Shown: in pieces, positions 23,533-35,335 of the stretch
Position numbering within the stretch: position 1 is the first letter of the stretch
Layout: each line of letters opens with the position of its first letter
Source: Pristionchus mayeri
Lineage: Eukaryota; Nematoda; Chromadorea; Rhabditida; Neodiplogasteridae
NCBI GenBank assembly: GCA_036245805.1
Contig: BTRK01000003.1
Coordinates: 35,791,215-35,855,214, forward strand
Direction of reading: 5' to 3'
Length of the DNA: 64,000 nucleotides
Notes under the pieces: model-generated
The model's database searches: none
The model's input: only the letters and a program-made list of their open reading frames with translations
What the model was told of the DNA's origin: nothing
Program-made: the position numbers and the translations under genes

Positions 23533-23793
23533 ATGCGTAAAAAACGTAACGTAAGTTGAGGCATCTAAGCAAGGCTGGTTTGCCACCCCCGCGCCAATTC
23601 TGCGTTCAGTCTGTCCTGAGGTTATCAGCGACCTATGCGCGAGGCTACCGCCCGTGTTGTGTGCACGTGGTGGGGGATTTCTGACCTATTTCTTAACCCC
23701 CGTGGTCTGGGTGGATCTGCAGGCGAGAGGGGTCGAACTCATAACCATCGGATTCGCATTCCTGGCACACAACCACTGCGCCACCTCGCCCGC
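23533..23793 (-). mobile_element. tRNA-derived SINE (right-arm mirror copy)
   Basis: Exact mirror position of the SINE at 14672-14932, with intact A and B boxes on the minus strand. It was copied with the arm and not inserted independently. Confidence 0.75.
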
Positions 23794-24379
23794 TAGCATG
23801 GGGAAATTTAGAGAGTTCTATGATGTTTTCATCAACTCACTGTTATGAGCATATTTTGACCGGCTCGTCGATTGAAAGCTAGCGTGTGCATCGAATAGAT
23901 GATATCCGGTGATCATAGAATTAATTGAATAGCCATGTCGAACCAATTGGTCGATGTAATTTTGCTCAATCTTATGCCTGAAGCGCTCGCCCTATCTGCC
24001 AAATAAGATTAATTGTCCTCTATCATTTTCCTGTTCTCGGATTTAGTATTACTCTCTGTATTATTATTTAATGGTGCCAAGCAAAGTCTCAGTGAATTCA
24101 ACGTGCTATTGTAACTTTAAAATAAAAGATTAGTACAAAACCTATCTACCGGGTCCTAATTATCTCACATTGACTGTTTCGATCCTACACACTATGTTAA
24201 GAAAAAAATAAAGAATAATATATCTCATATATCGCCAGGAATGTTTGCGTATCATATGTCGCCCATAAAGTCACCCATAAAATACAAAATTGCCGTGGAA
24301 AAATTATTAACTCAAGTTATCTTAATCTCCCAAACGATTCCTTTTATTGTTCGAGCATGTCTGCAATGTCTACTACAAT

Positions 24380-24633
24380 ATATGAGAGGAATCGCGAGAG
24401 AATTGCCTACTCCGCGGCGGTAGGAGTCAAAATCGTCGTATCCGGATGAAACTTTAACAGAAAGTATTTCAAGCGATGCTCTTTCAAACTGCGTTGTCAG
24501 AATTTTGATAACTTTTGTCTTCTTCGAGATTCAGAAGGCCAAACATGGTACACTCACTATTTAGGGATCAAATCGAGCACTTAAACGATCATAAATACGT
24601 TTACAATGACGATAGAAACTCGTTCTTTGCAAA
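24380..24633. repeat. truncated FB-H arm (third copy)
   Basis: Matches 18361-18615 with several substitutions (for example GGAGTCAAAATCGTCG against GGAATCTAAATCATCG) and breaks off after CTTTGCAAA. It lies just outside the palindrome and is older than the two arm copies. Confidence 0.75.
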
Positions 24634-24860
24634 CCAACGGATCGCAGTCCGCTGGAGATTTGATCACGCAACCTGGGAGTTGTTGCTTTGTTATCAGTAT
24701 GCCCTCTACTACATCACCCTGATTAGATCCTCTAATTAGGCGATCTTGCGTTTCACTCTCTATCAGCGAATGATCCATGGTCGTCGAATGATCAATGTTC
24801 ATGGTCCAAAATTGACGTGGAAAATCATGGTTAGATATGAGAGGAATCGCGAGAGAATTA

Positions 24861-25786
24861 CAACACACTATCTCAGAAAATCAACATACTTCTTCAATGA
24901 CTTGGCAGAGGCCAAAAATCGATTCCCTTCTAACTTCACCAATAGTTAGTACTCGATGAGTGAAACCTACGAGCATCGCCAGATTTTCGATCCGCATCCG
25001 CGTGCGCGGCGGCGCGGATCTAGCAAAAAACTACAGTAATCTCGAAAATTTGTATATCGATATAAATGACTGCGGCGGTAGGGGCGCTGCGTTCCTTGAC
25101 AAATTCTAAGACTTTTTTACTCTGGGGAAATTTTCGATCAGATTCCATCTAACGTCGGAAATCGATAATTCAACTTTTACTTCGGACATGAATGCAATTC
25201 TCCAGAAATTTTTCAAGAACCTCCTAAATATTATTGTTGATTTAGCTTCTGCTTGAGCCGATACATACTTCAGTACAAAGGTGCAATTTAAAATTTTCTA
25301 TAAGGAAGTCAAAATGAATTATGAATGAATTGTGGTGTAATTTTTGGGTTACGGTAGGTGAGTGCAAAAGTTAGACGACTTTTCCTAATTTATGCAACAT
25401 AGACCAAAATCAATTTTCAGAACATATTACACCGATTAGGAAAAGTCGTCCATCTTTTTCACTCGCCTACAGTAACCCAAAAATTACACCACAATTCATT
25501 CATAATTAATTTTGATTTCCTTATAGAAAATTTTAAATTGCGCCTTTGTACTGAAGTATGTATCGGCTCAAGCAGAAGCTATACCAACAATAATATTTAG
25601 GGGGTTCTTGAAAAATTTCTGGAGAATTGCATTCATGTCCGAAGTAAAAGTAGAATTATCGATTTCCGACGTTAGATGGAATCTGATCGAAAATTTCACC
25701 AAAGTAAAAAAGTCTTAGAATTTGTCAAGGAACGCAGCGACCCTACCGCCGCAGTCATTTGGATCGATATAAAAATTTTCGAGGTA
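24861..25786. mobile_element. foldback FB-E1, right end truncated
   Basis: The left end CACACTATCTCAGAAAATC is shared with copies at 29074, 32776 and 50056. The arms mirror around about 25390, with conserved blocks GGCGGTAGGGGCGCTGCG and GACAAATTCTAAGACTTTTT. A GC-rich core, CGCGTGCGCGGCGGCGCGG, occurs only in the left arm. The right arm ends at about 25786 without the terminal repeat. It abuts a 26-bp scrap of the FB-H terminus (24835-24860). Confidence 0.75.
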
Positions 25787-25931
25787 CATTGCTTGGTCGT
25801 CGAAATATCTTCTCCGATCCTATAGAAGAATCTAAGCAAGGATAGATTCTACTATCGTACGAATTTCTTGGAGCTAAGTGCAGTGAAGCACTTAGAGTCG
25901 CTCAGAATTCTTTTATCGAATAGAACCTTCT

Positions 25932-26165
25932 GGAGTTACAGTACTCAGCGGGAATCCGCTAATCACGAAGGGAGTTACAGTACTCAGCGGGAATACGCTG
26001 ACCCCGAAGGGGGTTACAGTACTCAGCGGGAATCCGCTGACCCCGAAGGGAGTTACAGTACTCAGCGGGAATCCGCTGACCCCGAAGGGAGTTACAGTAC
26101 TCAGCGGGAATCCGCTGACCCCGAAGGGAGTTACAGTACTCAGCGGGAATCCGCTGAGTACTGTA
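25932..26165. repeat. six-unit tandem array of 39 bp, each unit a hairpin
   Basis: Units start at 25932, 25971, 26010, 26049, 26088 and 26127. Each contains CAGCGGGAATCCGCTG, a 6-bp stem with a GAAT loop. In the last unit the stem grows to at least 15 bp because the flank becomes GAGTACTGTA, the complement of TACAGTACTC. The unit length is a multiple of 3, so a frame through it is open and would encode a 13-residue repeat (SYSTQRESADPEG). I regard that as a by-product. An 8-bp hairpin, CTAAGTGC/GCACTTAG, stands just upstream at 25874. Confidence 0.9.
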
Positions 26166-26409
26166 GATCAGGGTTTCGTCCTTGTTGGGTAACTTTAACT
26201 ATTCATCAATGGCCCAGACATACAAACTAGATCAATCAATTATGATATCGAATCTCAAATTGGATATGTCGAAATGTATTTGATTTTTTATCCCAGAGTA
26301 GTTTCGTGTCGTAAGAGTCTAATATCAGCACTCAAGTGCGAAAATAGATTATTTTTTAAAACCATTTTCTGCACAATAAATTACATCCAGTTGTATTGAC
26401 GTCCTTTCA

Positions 26410-27230
26410 CACATGCATGCAACACAGGTGCTCCTAGTGTTGAAACTTGACCTAAACTTTTCACTTCCTAAAAATTTCTCGTTCCAGATGTACTCGTCGC
26501 TACCCTTCTCTTTGTCTACTCGTTGATCTAGCATCACTCGTCTCGTCTCTCGTCTCTCTTCTTTCATCATCTTTCTTCTCCACTTCTATTCGTGTATCAG
26601 TGTCCTTCAGGTAAGTTTAAGAGCTGGTAAAAAAGGTGGCGATCGGCAGAATCGAAACAAAGGTTAGCGACTCTCTCCATTTCATAAGAATCTCTCGTTC
26701 TGTCTCACTGGCGTGCGTGTGATATGTAGAGAGCAATGGCAAATGACAGTAAACGAAGGTTATTTGTAATATAGTCATTAAAATCTGAAAATAATGTTAA
26801 TTTATATTGACTGCTTATTTTTGTTCGACCAGGTGCGCTCGGGTTTTGTGTGATACTCATCTTTCATTCAGAGTGAACGTGGCCAATGGTATCTTGGCTA
26901 TTCCATTCTTGTAGAAAACATTTCTAAAAGACGTTTTGCGACAATAATTTCGTACCTACATGAATGCAATGCAATATCATGGCCCCCGTTTGGCTTGATT
27001 AGTAGTTGTGCAAAAGTGGTTGGTATGATTCCATGAATTCAGAGCGCGCTCAATCTTACTCTCGGACTTCATCTGCTGCATTCTGCTGATACCGCTATGC
27101 TGATGAGGAACTACTGAAGAGGCTGGTTGCTTATTGTTGATGTTGTATTTTTGCACGTAAGACCACTCAGGAATGGTCCGTAATTATTTCAACGATTTAT
27201 CGGATACACGAACCTTCCTAGTGTATTGTC
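26410..27230 (+). pseudogene. decayed module series A - C - VHD
   Basis: Module A at about 26413 (ATQVLLVLKLD, then open to a stop near 26525), module C at 26823 (FGFCVILIFHSE-like) and VHD at about 27051 (NLTLGLHLLHSADTAMLMRN, then stop). CACGAACCTTCCTAGTGTAT near 27210 is the conserved intron patch that follows VHD copies. The order C then VHD with about 230 bp between is the same as at 16910-17147. Confidence 0.4.
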
Positions 27231-29025
27231 AGTGATTAGTACAGTTGCGCCCTTGCCTTCGGCGATGTTTCCCATGCTATCGTAGTAGGTTTCGAAATTG
27301 CTCGTGAAAAAAACTTGTTTAAACGCGCGCTCTCCCCTTCGACTGACCTCACAATCGAAACACACGTACAGACTCAGAGTTTTATATGTTGGTATAGATT
27401 GTGCAAATCGCGGACATTGGATGAGCTGTGGATGATAAACTTTCATGAATTCTTGTCTGGGAAATCACGACAGCACCGTGCGTTGAATCTTGAAATGGGT
27501 TCCTTATTTTTTATGTCTACAAAAAGGGCTAATTCATAATGCATAGCAAGGCTAGATATTTTTTTAATTGTTTTACATTTCCTTGAACTGACGAAGAGAG
27601 CTCAATAGTGGTTTATTAATTCTATCTTCCCTGCTAAGTACTCAGTTTTATTTAGGAAAAAAATACCTATTAATATGTAAACTAAATATTCCCGAACGCA
27701 ATGCAGAGCTTCGGAATTTCGAATCCAACACTTTTCACTGTTCTTCTCCACTCACTCGCACAGAAAATCGGATTTCCCACGATTAACTGAACAGTCAACA
27801 CTTGTTCTACTACTGATATAATGGGGGAAATTCAGGAGGTCACAAATATTCGTAAAGAAGAGCCCTTCGTAAGGTTATTTTGATTATCCGAGATAGTCTG
27901 ATCCCATGCAAACAGTCGTGTGAATACTTATTTAAATATTTTTTTATCTAACTAATTATGTTATATTTGTCGTCTAAATAACTCACTTAAAAATATAACT
28001 CGTTTTAATCAAGGCAACCACTAAAAAAACGCTTGTAAATACGAGAAAGATTAACTCGAAGTTAATTTGAAATTTTTTGAGTCGCGAATGCTGCTTGATT
28101 CAACATGTGTTTCAATATCTCGTCATGCACAGGGTGCGCATGCTCATGTGCGTCATCAAGTGAGTGAGTGAATGAGTCCTTCCGGATGACCTCGGAAAAT
28201 TCTGTCGTAAAGTTGGATCTTTCGGAAAATTTATTGGAATGCTTAGCCTGGAAACAATTGTCCATGAAACAAGTGAGTCCGTCATGTGCATCGACCGCAG
28301 CCCTCATGCGCCTGGTTCAATAATATTTTTTCTTAGTCAAGATAATTACAATGAATTGTACTCTCCTATTATTTTTTTGATTCTAAGATTAGTGATAATT
28401 AACTTGGTTGTTCACTGACATGGGATTTGCTTGTTAAAAGGAAATGCACTATTGAAACTGCCATCAGTGACCGAGGCATAGCTGGAATTTCAGTTGCGCC
28501 CCTATCGATGCATCAACTGGAAGAAGGCGTGTGAGATGGCGGCATCGTCCCCTTGCTCTACTCCATTCCATGTGTCTTCACCAAGATGTTCTACGCATTC
28601 GACTTAGATCATCCAATTAGTGGCTAATCGTGCGAGCAAGTGATTATTATCCAGCAGATATTGAAAGGAGCGAAATTTCGCGTAAATTTGGCATGTATAA
28701 TGTGATCGATACTGGTCATAAATTGCGAAATCAAGCCCTTCCAATGCACATAAGCTAGATTGTTCCGTTACCAGTACCTTGCATAAAGATCTTGGTAGGA
28801 AAGATACGCGCCAAGTATAAAACAAGAGTCAGAGTAAAATCAAATACCAGGAAGATCAGTGCAACATGAATATCATATGAATACGCAGGAATTGCAGGCG
28901 CGATCTCTCACTTCTTCATTGAATACAAATAAAATATCATGATCTTATTCCAATAAAGAAGCGCATGCAATGATAACATGAATATTCAAAGATCCAGAAG
29001 AAATAACATTTGTGTTTTGGTTGCT
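27231..29025. other. intergenic, nothing recognised
   Basis: Only short frames on both strands, without motifs or repeats that I can place. Confidence 0.35.
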
Positions 29026-29073
29026 CATTTTTGGGTCAACCAGACACACTCCGGTTGTGTGTGATATTCACTC
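29026..29073 (+). pseudogene. module C fragment (copy 5)
   Basis: TTTTTGGGTCAACCAGACAC followed by GGTTGTGTGTGATA is the module C signature. It is cut by the foldback that starts at 29074. Confidence 0.35.
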
Positions 29074-30196
29074 ATATAACACACTATCTGAGAAAATCAA
29101 AAAAAATCCTTGTCCATGGCCTAGAAATAGAATTCATTTTTAATTCGCCAATAAGTAGTACTCGATGAGGGAAACATACGAGCATCACTAGATTTTCGGT
29201 CCGCATCCGCGCGCGCGGCGGCGCGGATATTCTAAAAAATACCGTAATCTAGAAAAATCTTTAAATCGATTCCAATCCCTGTGGCGGTAGGGGGAATAGG
29301 TCGGCGGGCAAATTCTAAGACTTGTCGATCAGATTCCATCTAACTACGGAAATCGATATAGTCACTTTTACTTTCCACATTATGCAATTCCCCGAAAAAT
29401 TTTCAAGAAGTTCCAAGAATTTTAATGGTTCTATCGATTTTTCTTGCACTAATACACGTTCTATTAGAAATTAAGAATTTTTCAAAAATATGAAGTTTGT
29501 TAAATTTAAAGAAACTGTGTAAAATCTAAACTATGGTGTAAAAATACTGTATCCACTTTTTCCGAACTCATCTGTTTCCCAAAAATTCGAGGCAAATCCG
29601 GTTCGCGGTTGCATTATTGGCAACGGCGACATCATTGCAGCAAGAAAAATCGCTACAAATCGAAAAATAAAGAAGTTAGGAAAAAGAGGATACAGTATTC
29701 TTTATACCATAATTCAGATTTTATGCAGTTTATTTAAATTTAACAAACTTCCTATATTTAAATTCTTAATTTCTAATAGAATGTGTGTTAGTGCAAGTAA
29801 AAGCGATATAGCCAATACATTTATTGGAACTTCTTGAAAAATTTTTGGGGGAATTTAATAAATGTCATAAGCAAAAGTGAATATGTTGGTTAGATGGAGT
29901 TAGATGGAATCTGATCGAAAAAGTCCCCAGAGTAAAAAAGTCTTAGAATTTGCCCACCGATCTATTCCCCTTACCTCCGCTGTGATTGGAATCGATTTGA
30001 AGATTTTAACTGATTACGGTATTTTTATAGAATATCCGCGCCACCGCCTACACGGATGCGGATCTAAATTCTAACGAGGCTCGCATGTTTCCCTCATCAA
30101 GTACTACCTATTGCCGAAGTAAAAAGGAATTATATTTCTTGGCCATTGCCAAATCACTGAAGAAATATGTTTATTTTCTCAGATAGTGTGATTTAT
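29074..30196. mobile_element. foldback FB-E2 (1.1 kb)
   Basis: The left end CACACTATCTGAGAAAATC is mirrored by TCTCAGATAGTGTG at the right end. The arms pair around 29635. It has the family blocks GGCGGTAGGGGGAATAGGTC and GATCAGATTCCATCTAAC, and the GC core CCGCGCGCGCGGCGGCGCGG in the left arm only. There is no coding capacity. Confidence 0.8.
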
Positions 30197-30205
30197 ATTT
30201 CACAA

Positions 30206-30410
30206 TAGGAGCAACATCAGTGCACCTAGTGCTGAAACATGAAATGACTCTGACAATTTCTAAATCGTTCCCTTTTCAGTTTTACTCTTCGCTTCGTTCC
30301 TTCTCGTCTCGTCGATCATGTCATTCCTCGGAGATTCTTTACGTTTCTCCGCACTATTGCCCCTGCTTCTATTTCTAGTATAATTTTGTATTGTTGACAC
30401 TCAGACGGGT
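30206..30410 (+). pseudogene. module A copy and following pyrimidine-rich block
   Basis: Reads ATSVHLVLKHEMTLTI and stays open for about 50 further codons across a TC-rich stretch. The same TC-rich stretch follows module A at 26413, 35584 and 38513, so the shared unit is longer than the peptide motif. Confidence 0.35.
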
Positions 30411-31380
30411 TACACTAGCAGAATGACCCTCACTGCTCAGAGGACCGAACTAACAGAAACATTGTTTCGAGCTAGTGGATTTCGTGTTCCATTTTTTTGT
30501 TTATTCGTTGTCGTTCCTGCTGGGAACAATATTACTTGCAAATGTCATACGCATGTTAAATAACAACATAATTACGCAATTATCTTCCATTGTATGTCGT
30601 CCTTCACAATCGACGTCGTAGAAATCGATGAAATTGTAATCCGGAATTCAAAAAAACTTGATGGTGAGAGCTTCAATAAGTTCTTATTCATTAGTGGGAT
30701 GTTTAAGTACAGTAATCATCTTCTTTTTTTAAAATTCACTGAGTACTTGAATGTGAAAATTTAGGTTATTTTTAAATCGCTACTCTCGACATACCCATTG
30801 TCTCCAGATTAATATTCCTTATTTCATCGACAGTTGATACACAGTTTCGCCTAGTTATTTAACGTGAAAAGATAACCTACGTTATGTATATGATTCGAAA
30901 ATAATTCCGACCTTTTATAAGCAACTGAATATTCCTTTTGTTAGTTCTTTACTACCTTGAGCACACTAGTTCTGTATTAGTTTTTGTGATGCGTCATGTC
31001 TTTCGACTATTGCTCCGAGTCGGGTTCGTGTTTCCTTTAATTAATGGTCGGAACACCGATGTACCTTTCCCTGTAAGTGAAACGGAGCAAAATTGAACAT
31101 TCCCAGGCTACGAAAATGATATGATTCAATTAGCTTTCTCGAAAATTTAATGGTGAGAGTTAAAGACCAAAGATTACTTTTGATCCCATAGTCGGATAGT
31201 TTATTGAAGTTATATAATAATTGAACATTTTTAGTTATATGCTTGGAAAAGAATAATACAAAGTGTTTCAACATGGATGCAACTCCAGAGGCAAATCATT
31301 TTCATGTGTTCTGTTCAGGAAATACCTGCATCGAGATGATCATAGCACGACCAGGATGATTATGAATTCGATGATTGCAG
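30411..31380. other. intergenic, nothing recognised
   Basis: AT-rich. No supported ORF or repeat. Confidence 0.35.
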
Positions 31381-31530
31381 TGTGCGCGACCTCACTGGCA
31401 GACTCTATCGAATACATCCTTTTGATGCCCCCGTGATGGAAACACTGATTTGTTGTTGTATTTTCTCGCGCGTCGACCGGATGGAAGATTGGACATTGAG
31501 ATTTCGATCCAGGTACATGATGTGTCTGAG
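31381..31530 (+). pseudogene. VHD module (copy 5), frameshifted
   Basis: After GATGATTGCAG the block reads VRDLTGRLYRIHPFDAPVME and then slips into another frame at the Leu-rich half. ACACGAACCCATCTGGTGGT at 31521 is the conserved downstream patch. Confidence 0.4.
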
Positions 31531-32775
31531 ACACGAACCCATCTGGTGGTAATTCATTTTCTGCAGTAGTTTGTTGTTCCTTTGGAAGGAGAACTGATCA
31601 GTGATAATTTCAAAACTTAAATGATTCTTAAATTAATTCATTTGTTAAATTTGCTTATTTAATCTGCTGGACCAGTGTGAGGTGAGACAGATAATCTGAC
31701 TGTCTCAATCTCACTCACTCTAGTCTGTACGATCGACGACGAAGCTTTTTTAACACATAGAGATCTTGATATGAAGTAAAGTCGTGCGATTGAACCGGCT
31801 AATTACCTTTCGACAATGATCGAAGATTGATAAATCGGGGGTTTAATTTTCTAAACGTAGAGCATTGGCGCTGCAAGATTACATTTCATTGTAGAAAATT
31901 CCTGTCGCGTTAGCGTTTCGTGGCTTGGATACATTGTAGACGATTTTTGGTTTGCCAATAAATTGAGGCGTTGATTGTAATCGCTCATACCAAACAAAAA
32001 AATGATACCGTAGAAAAATTATGCTTTCTTCTTACCCGGTGTATCGTCGTTTTTTTTCCATTTTGGACATGAGAGTTTTTGGATTCAGCTATGGTTCATG
32101 GGTTACCCAACTTCTCTTGCATCGATTCTGGCACCTTATGGGATTCAACAAATCATATAACTTTATTTCATAAGACAAATTGTGTTGAATACAATTATCT
32201 CATCGACACCCTAAGACGACACTAAAAAGTGGGACAGATGTTCGGGATGGTGGACGATGCGCCCGAGTGAATCATGATCGACATCATTATGGCGCCTGTT
32301 ATGATGTTGCTCTTCCTATGAATGTTGAGTGAAGAGAGTTGAGCATGGATTACATATGGAACACCAATTTAACGTTTGCATTATTAGCTGATATAGAGAA
32401 AACGAGGCAGTGCAATTCTTCGCTTTCTGACTTTTGATCTAAGGAAAAGATAATGGGAACGAGAAATGATTCTTAACTGGCAGAACGAGGTTGCTAGATT
32501 ACAGCGTGCAGTGATTTTTACATCGTGAGTTAAGAATTACGATCGGGGGCTGTATGAGTGTGTGACTCTATGTATCGGAATCGATCAATCGATTATTTCG
32601 TTGTGATACTCGTGTTTTTGTCTGGGGGACCGGGCAGGGGAATTCAAATTGACTTCGTTATGAACGTACAATGGAACCCGCGCGCGCCTGACTGCTCCCA
32701 TTCACCGAAAAATGTTATTAATTGATCGTTCGAAATATTCAAGTGTAGTTAGAGTGGTAACAATATAATAATATA
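31531..32775. other. intergenic, nothing recognised
   Basis: No supported gene, RNA or repeat seen. Confidence 0.35.
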
Positions 32776-35318
32776 AATATAAAACACGATTTCTGAGAAA
32801 TTCAATATATTTTTTCAGCGACCTGGCACTGGCTGAAAATTTAAATTCGTTGTAACTTCGCCAATAGGTAGTATCTACTTGTCGAGAGAAACATACGAGC
32901 GTCGGTAGAATTTCGATCCACATCCGCGCGCGCGGCCGCGCGGATCTCGAAATAGACTACCGTAATCCTTGAAAAATTTTATTTCGATTCTAATCACTGC
33001 GGCGGTAGGGGGAATGAGTCCGCGAACAAATTCTAAGACTTTTTTGCTCCGGAGAGTTTTTCCATCAGATTTGATTTACGGCCGGAAATAGATTTTCTCA
33101 CTTTCATTTATTTTTTTAAAAATATTTCCCATGGAGAAAGCAGGAATTTTATTTGCTGAAAAGCTTCCAGTGTTACCACGTCGTCTTTGATTAAAATATA
33201 AAATTTAAAAAAAACACTATATTCGAAAAAGTTCACAATGTAAGTAATTTGAATTACGGTGCAAGAATTACTGTCGCCGCCTTTCCCTAACTTTGCTATG
33301 TTTTACCATAGAGTGACTTTTCTTTTCCAATTAGCCTTCTCGCAGTCCTTAGACCACATTTAGCCTTGAATTCATTTCATTTTCATGAATACTGCAAACT
33401 TATGGAAAGGCGGCTACAGTAATTCTTACACCATAATTCAAATTTACTTACCACGTGTATCACGAGTCAGCGGGGGTGAGCGGGAACATTTTCAAAAAAA
33501 GTTGTGCCAGATTCGACTCATATTTAGTGGTAGAATACACTAGACAACACATTTCGAAAAATATGGTACATTGGTCCCAGAGCAGGCTTTTAGGAATTTT
33601 CCGGTTTTGCACCCCGGCTATGCTGTATTTCAGCTCCCAGACGAGCTAGAGAGATGGCATAGGTCTTTAAATGTGCGAAACAATATTTCCAGCAACTTTT
33701 ATGTTAACTGCCAGACCATCAGGCAAAAACTAAAAATGAGCAGGATGAAAAACCTGTTTTACCATCAAAAAATAAATATCCTCTCTATCAAGCGGAAGCG
33801 TGCTACAGAATTTTAATGCAGATTATGAAACAATAAGTGTATGTGTATAATATAAAAATATAAAAACCGAATTCGAATTGTCTCCTACTTGGCAATTTTT
33901 TCTCAAACATGCAATTCTGAAGAAAAAGTCGAAAAAATGACTTTCGAAACTCTGATTTTTCTTCTTTTAACGTTCAAAAATTGTTGTTGGTGAAACATAT
34001 GAGTAGAAAATCGCCTTTTGGTTCATGGTTCTTCGAGGATGAGCGCGACGTTCCAAGATATTTCAAAATTGAGCAACATTTTGAATACAAATTTTAAATC
34101 AAAAAATGCGATTAGATCCATGCTCCAAAAGGCGATTGTCTACTCATATTTTTCATCAACAACAATTTTTGAACGTTAAAAGAAGAAAAATCAGAGTTTC
34201 GAAAAAGACATTTTTTCGACTTTTTCTTCAGAATGGCATGTTTGAGAAAAAATTGCCAAGTAGGACATACTTAGAATTCGGTTTTTATATTTTTATATTA
34301 TACATATACACTTATTGTTTCATAATCTGTATTAAAATTCTGTAGCTTCCTTCCGCTTGATAGAGATGATATCTATTTTTTGATGGTAAAACAGGTTTTT
34401 CATCCTGCTCATTTTTATTTTTTGTCTGATGGTCTGGCAATTAACATAATAGTTGCTGGAAATATTTTTCCGCACATTTTAAGACCAATGTCATCACTCT
34501 AGCTCGTCTGGGAGCTGAAATACAGTATCGCCGTGTGCAAAACCGGAAAATTCCTAAAAGCCGGCTCTGGGACCAATGGACCATATTTTTCGAAATATGT
34601 TGTCTAGTGTATTCTACCACTATAATATGAGTCGAATCTGGCGCAACTTTTTTGAAAATGTTCCCGGGTGGTCAGTATTTCATCCATTGACTCGTGATAC
34701 ATGTGTTACATTGTGAACTTTTTCGAATATAGTGTATTTTTTAAAATTTTTAGGTCTAAGGACTGCGAGAAGGCAAATTGGAAAATAAAATTCACTCTAT
34801 CTTAAAACATAGCAAAGTTAGGGAAAGGCGGCGACAGTAATTCTTACACCATAATTCAAATTTACTTACATTTTGAACTTTTTCGAATATAGTGTATTTT
34901 TTTAAAAATTTTATATTTTAATCAAAGACGAATTGGTAACACTGGAAGCTTTTCAGCAAATAAAATTCCTGCTTTCTCCATGGGAAATATTCTTAAAAAA
35001 ATAAATGAAAGTGAGAACATCTATTTCCGGCCGTAAATCAAATCTGATCGAAAAACTCTCCGGAGCAAAAAAGTCTTGGAATTTGTTCGCGGACTCATTC
35101 CCCCTACCGCCGCAGTGATTGGAATCGAAATAAAAATTTTCAAGGATTACGGTAGTTTTATTCGAGATCCGCGCAGCCGCGCGCGCGGATGCGGATCGAA
35201 ATTCTACCGATTCTCATATGTTTCTCTCGTCGAGTACTACCTTTTGGCGAAGTTACAGCGAATTCGATTTTTCAGCCAGTGCCAAGGATATTTTGATTTT
35301 CTGAGATAGTCTGTTATA
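32776..35318. mobile_element. foldback FB-E3, interrupted by FB-B3
   Basis: The ends TTTCTGAGAAATTCAATATA (left) and TTTTGATTTTCTGAGATAGT (right) belong to the FB-E family. The arms share GGCGGTAGGGGGAATGAGTC, the GC core CGCGCGCGCGGCCGCGCGGA (left) with its partner near 35172, and long AT-rich inner parts. The central part is partly re-duplicated: GAACTTTTTCGAATATAGTG appears at 34719 and again at 34874. It is split at 33451 by FB-B3. Confidence 0.8.
33452..34705. mobile_element. foldback FB-B3 (1.25 kb) with TTAC target duplication
   Basis: The left end CACGTGTATCACGAGTCA is mirrored by CTCGTGATACATGTG at the right. TTAC lies at both borders (33448-33451 and 34706-34709). The sister arm of the host FB-E3 at 34855-34880 reads AAATTTACTTACATTTTGAA with one TTAC and no insertion, giving a direct empty site. 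Internal terminal blocks are as in the other FB-B copies. Confidence 0.9.
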
Positions 35319-35335
35319 AGTATATTTACAGACAT

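Larger units (their letters stand above)
14207..24258. repeat. giant palindrome, 10.05 kb
   Basis: Every position I compared in 14207-18734 pairs with its mirror in 19731-24258, with coordinate sums always 38465. The arms are therefore collinear without net indels over more than 4.5 kb. Open-frame pairs fall exactly on this sum (14617/23848, 16786/21679, 17540/20925, 18465/20000). One substitution was seen: C at 14462 against A at 24003 (expected G). Pairing breaks off at 14206/24259 on the outside. Inside, from about 18735 to 19730, the two sides are diverged and differ in length. The arms contain a SINE, module copies and a foldback terminus. Confidence 0.95.

Noticed and set aside
14207..24258. 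Explanation of the palindrome as a missed-adapter read or assembly fold
   Set aside because: The centre is asymmetric (about 130 extra bp on the right) and at least one substitution separates the arms, so a simple fold is unlikely. It is not fully excluded without reads.
25932..26165. CRISPR-like array of regular repeats
   Set aside because: The repeats are directly adjacent without variable spacers, the genome is eukaryotic and no cas genes are present. It is a plain tandem hairpin array.
25868..26230. 120-codon protein with SYSTQRESADPEG repeats
   Set aside because: The frame is open because the unit is 39 bp long; the stem-loop explains the conservation better, and no start context or homologue is recognised.
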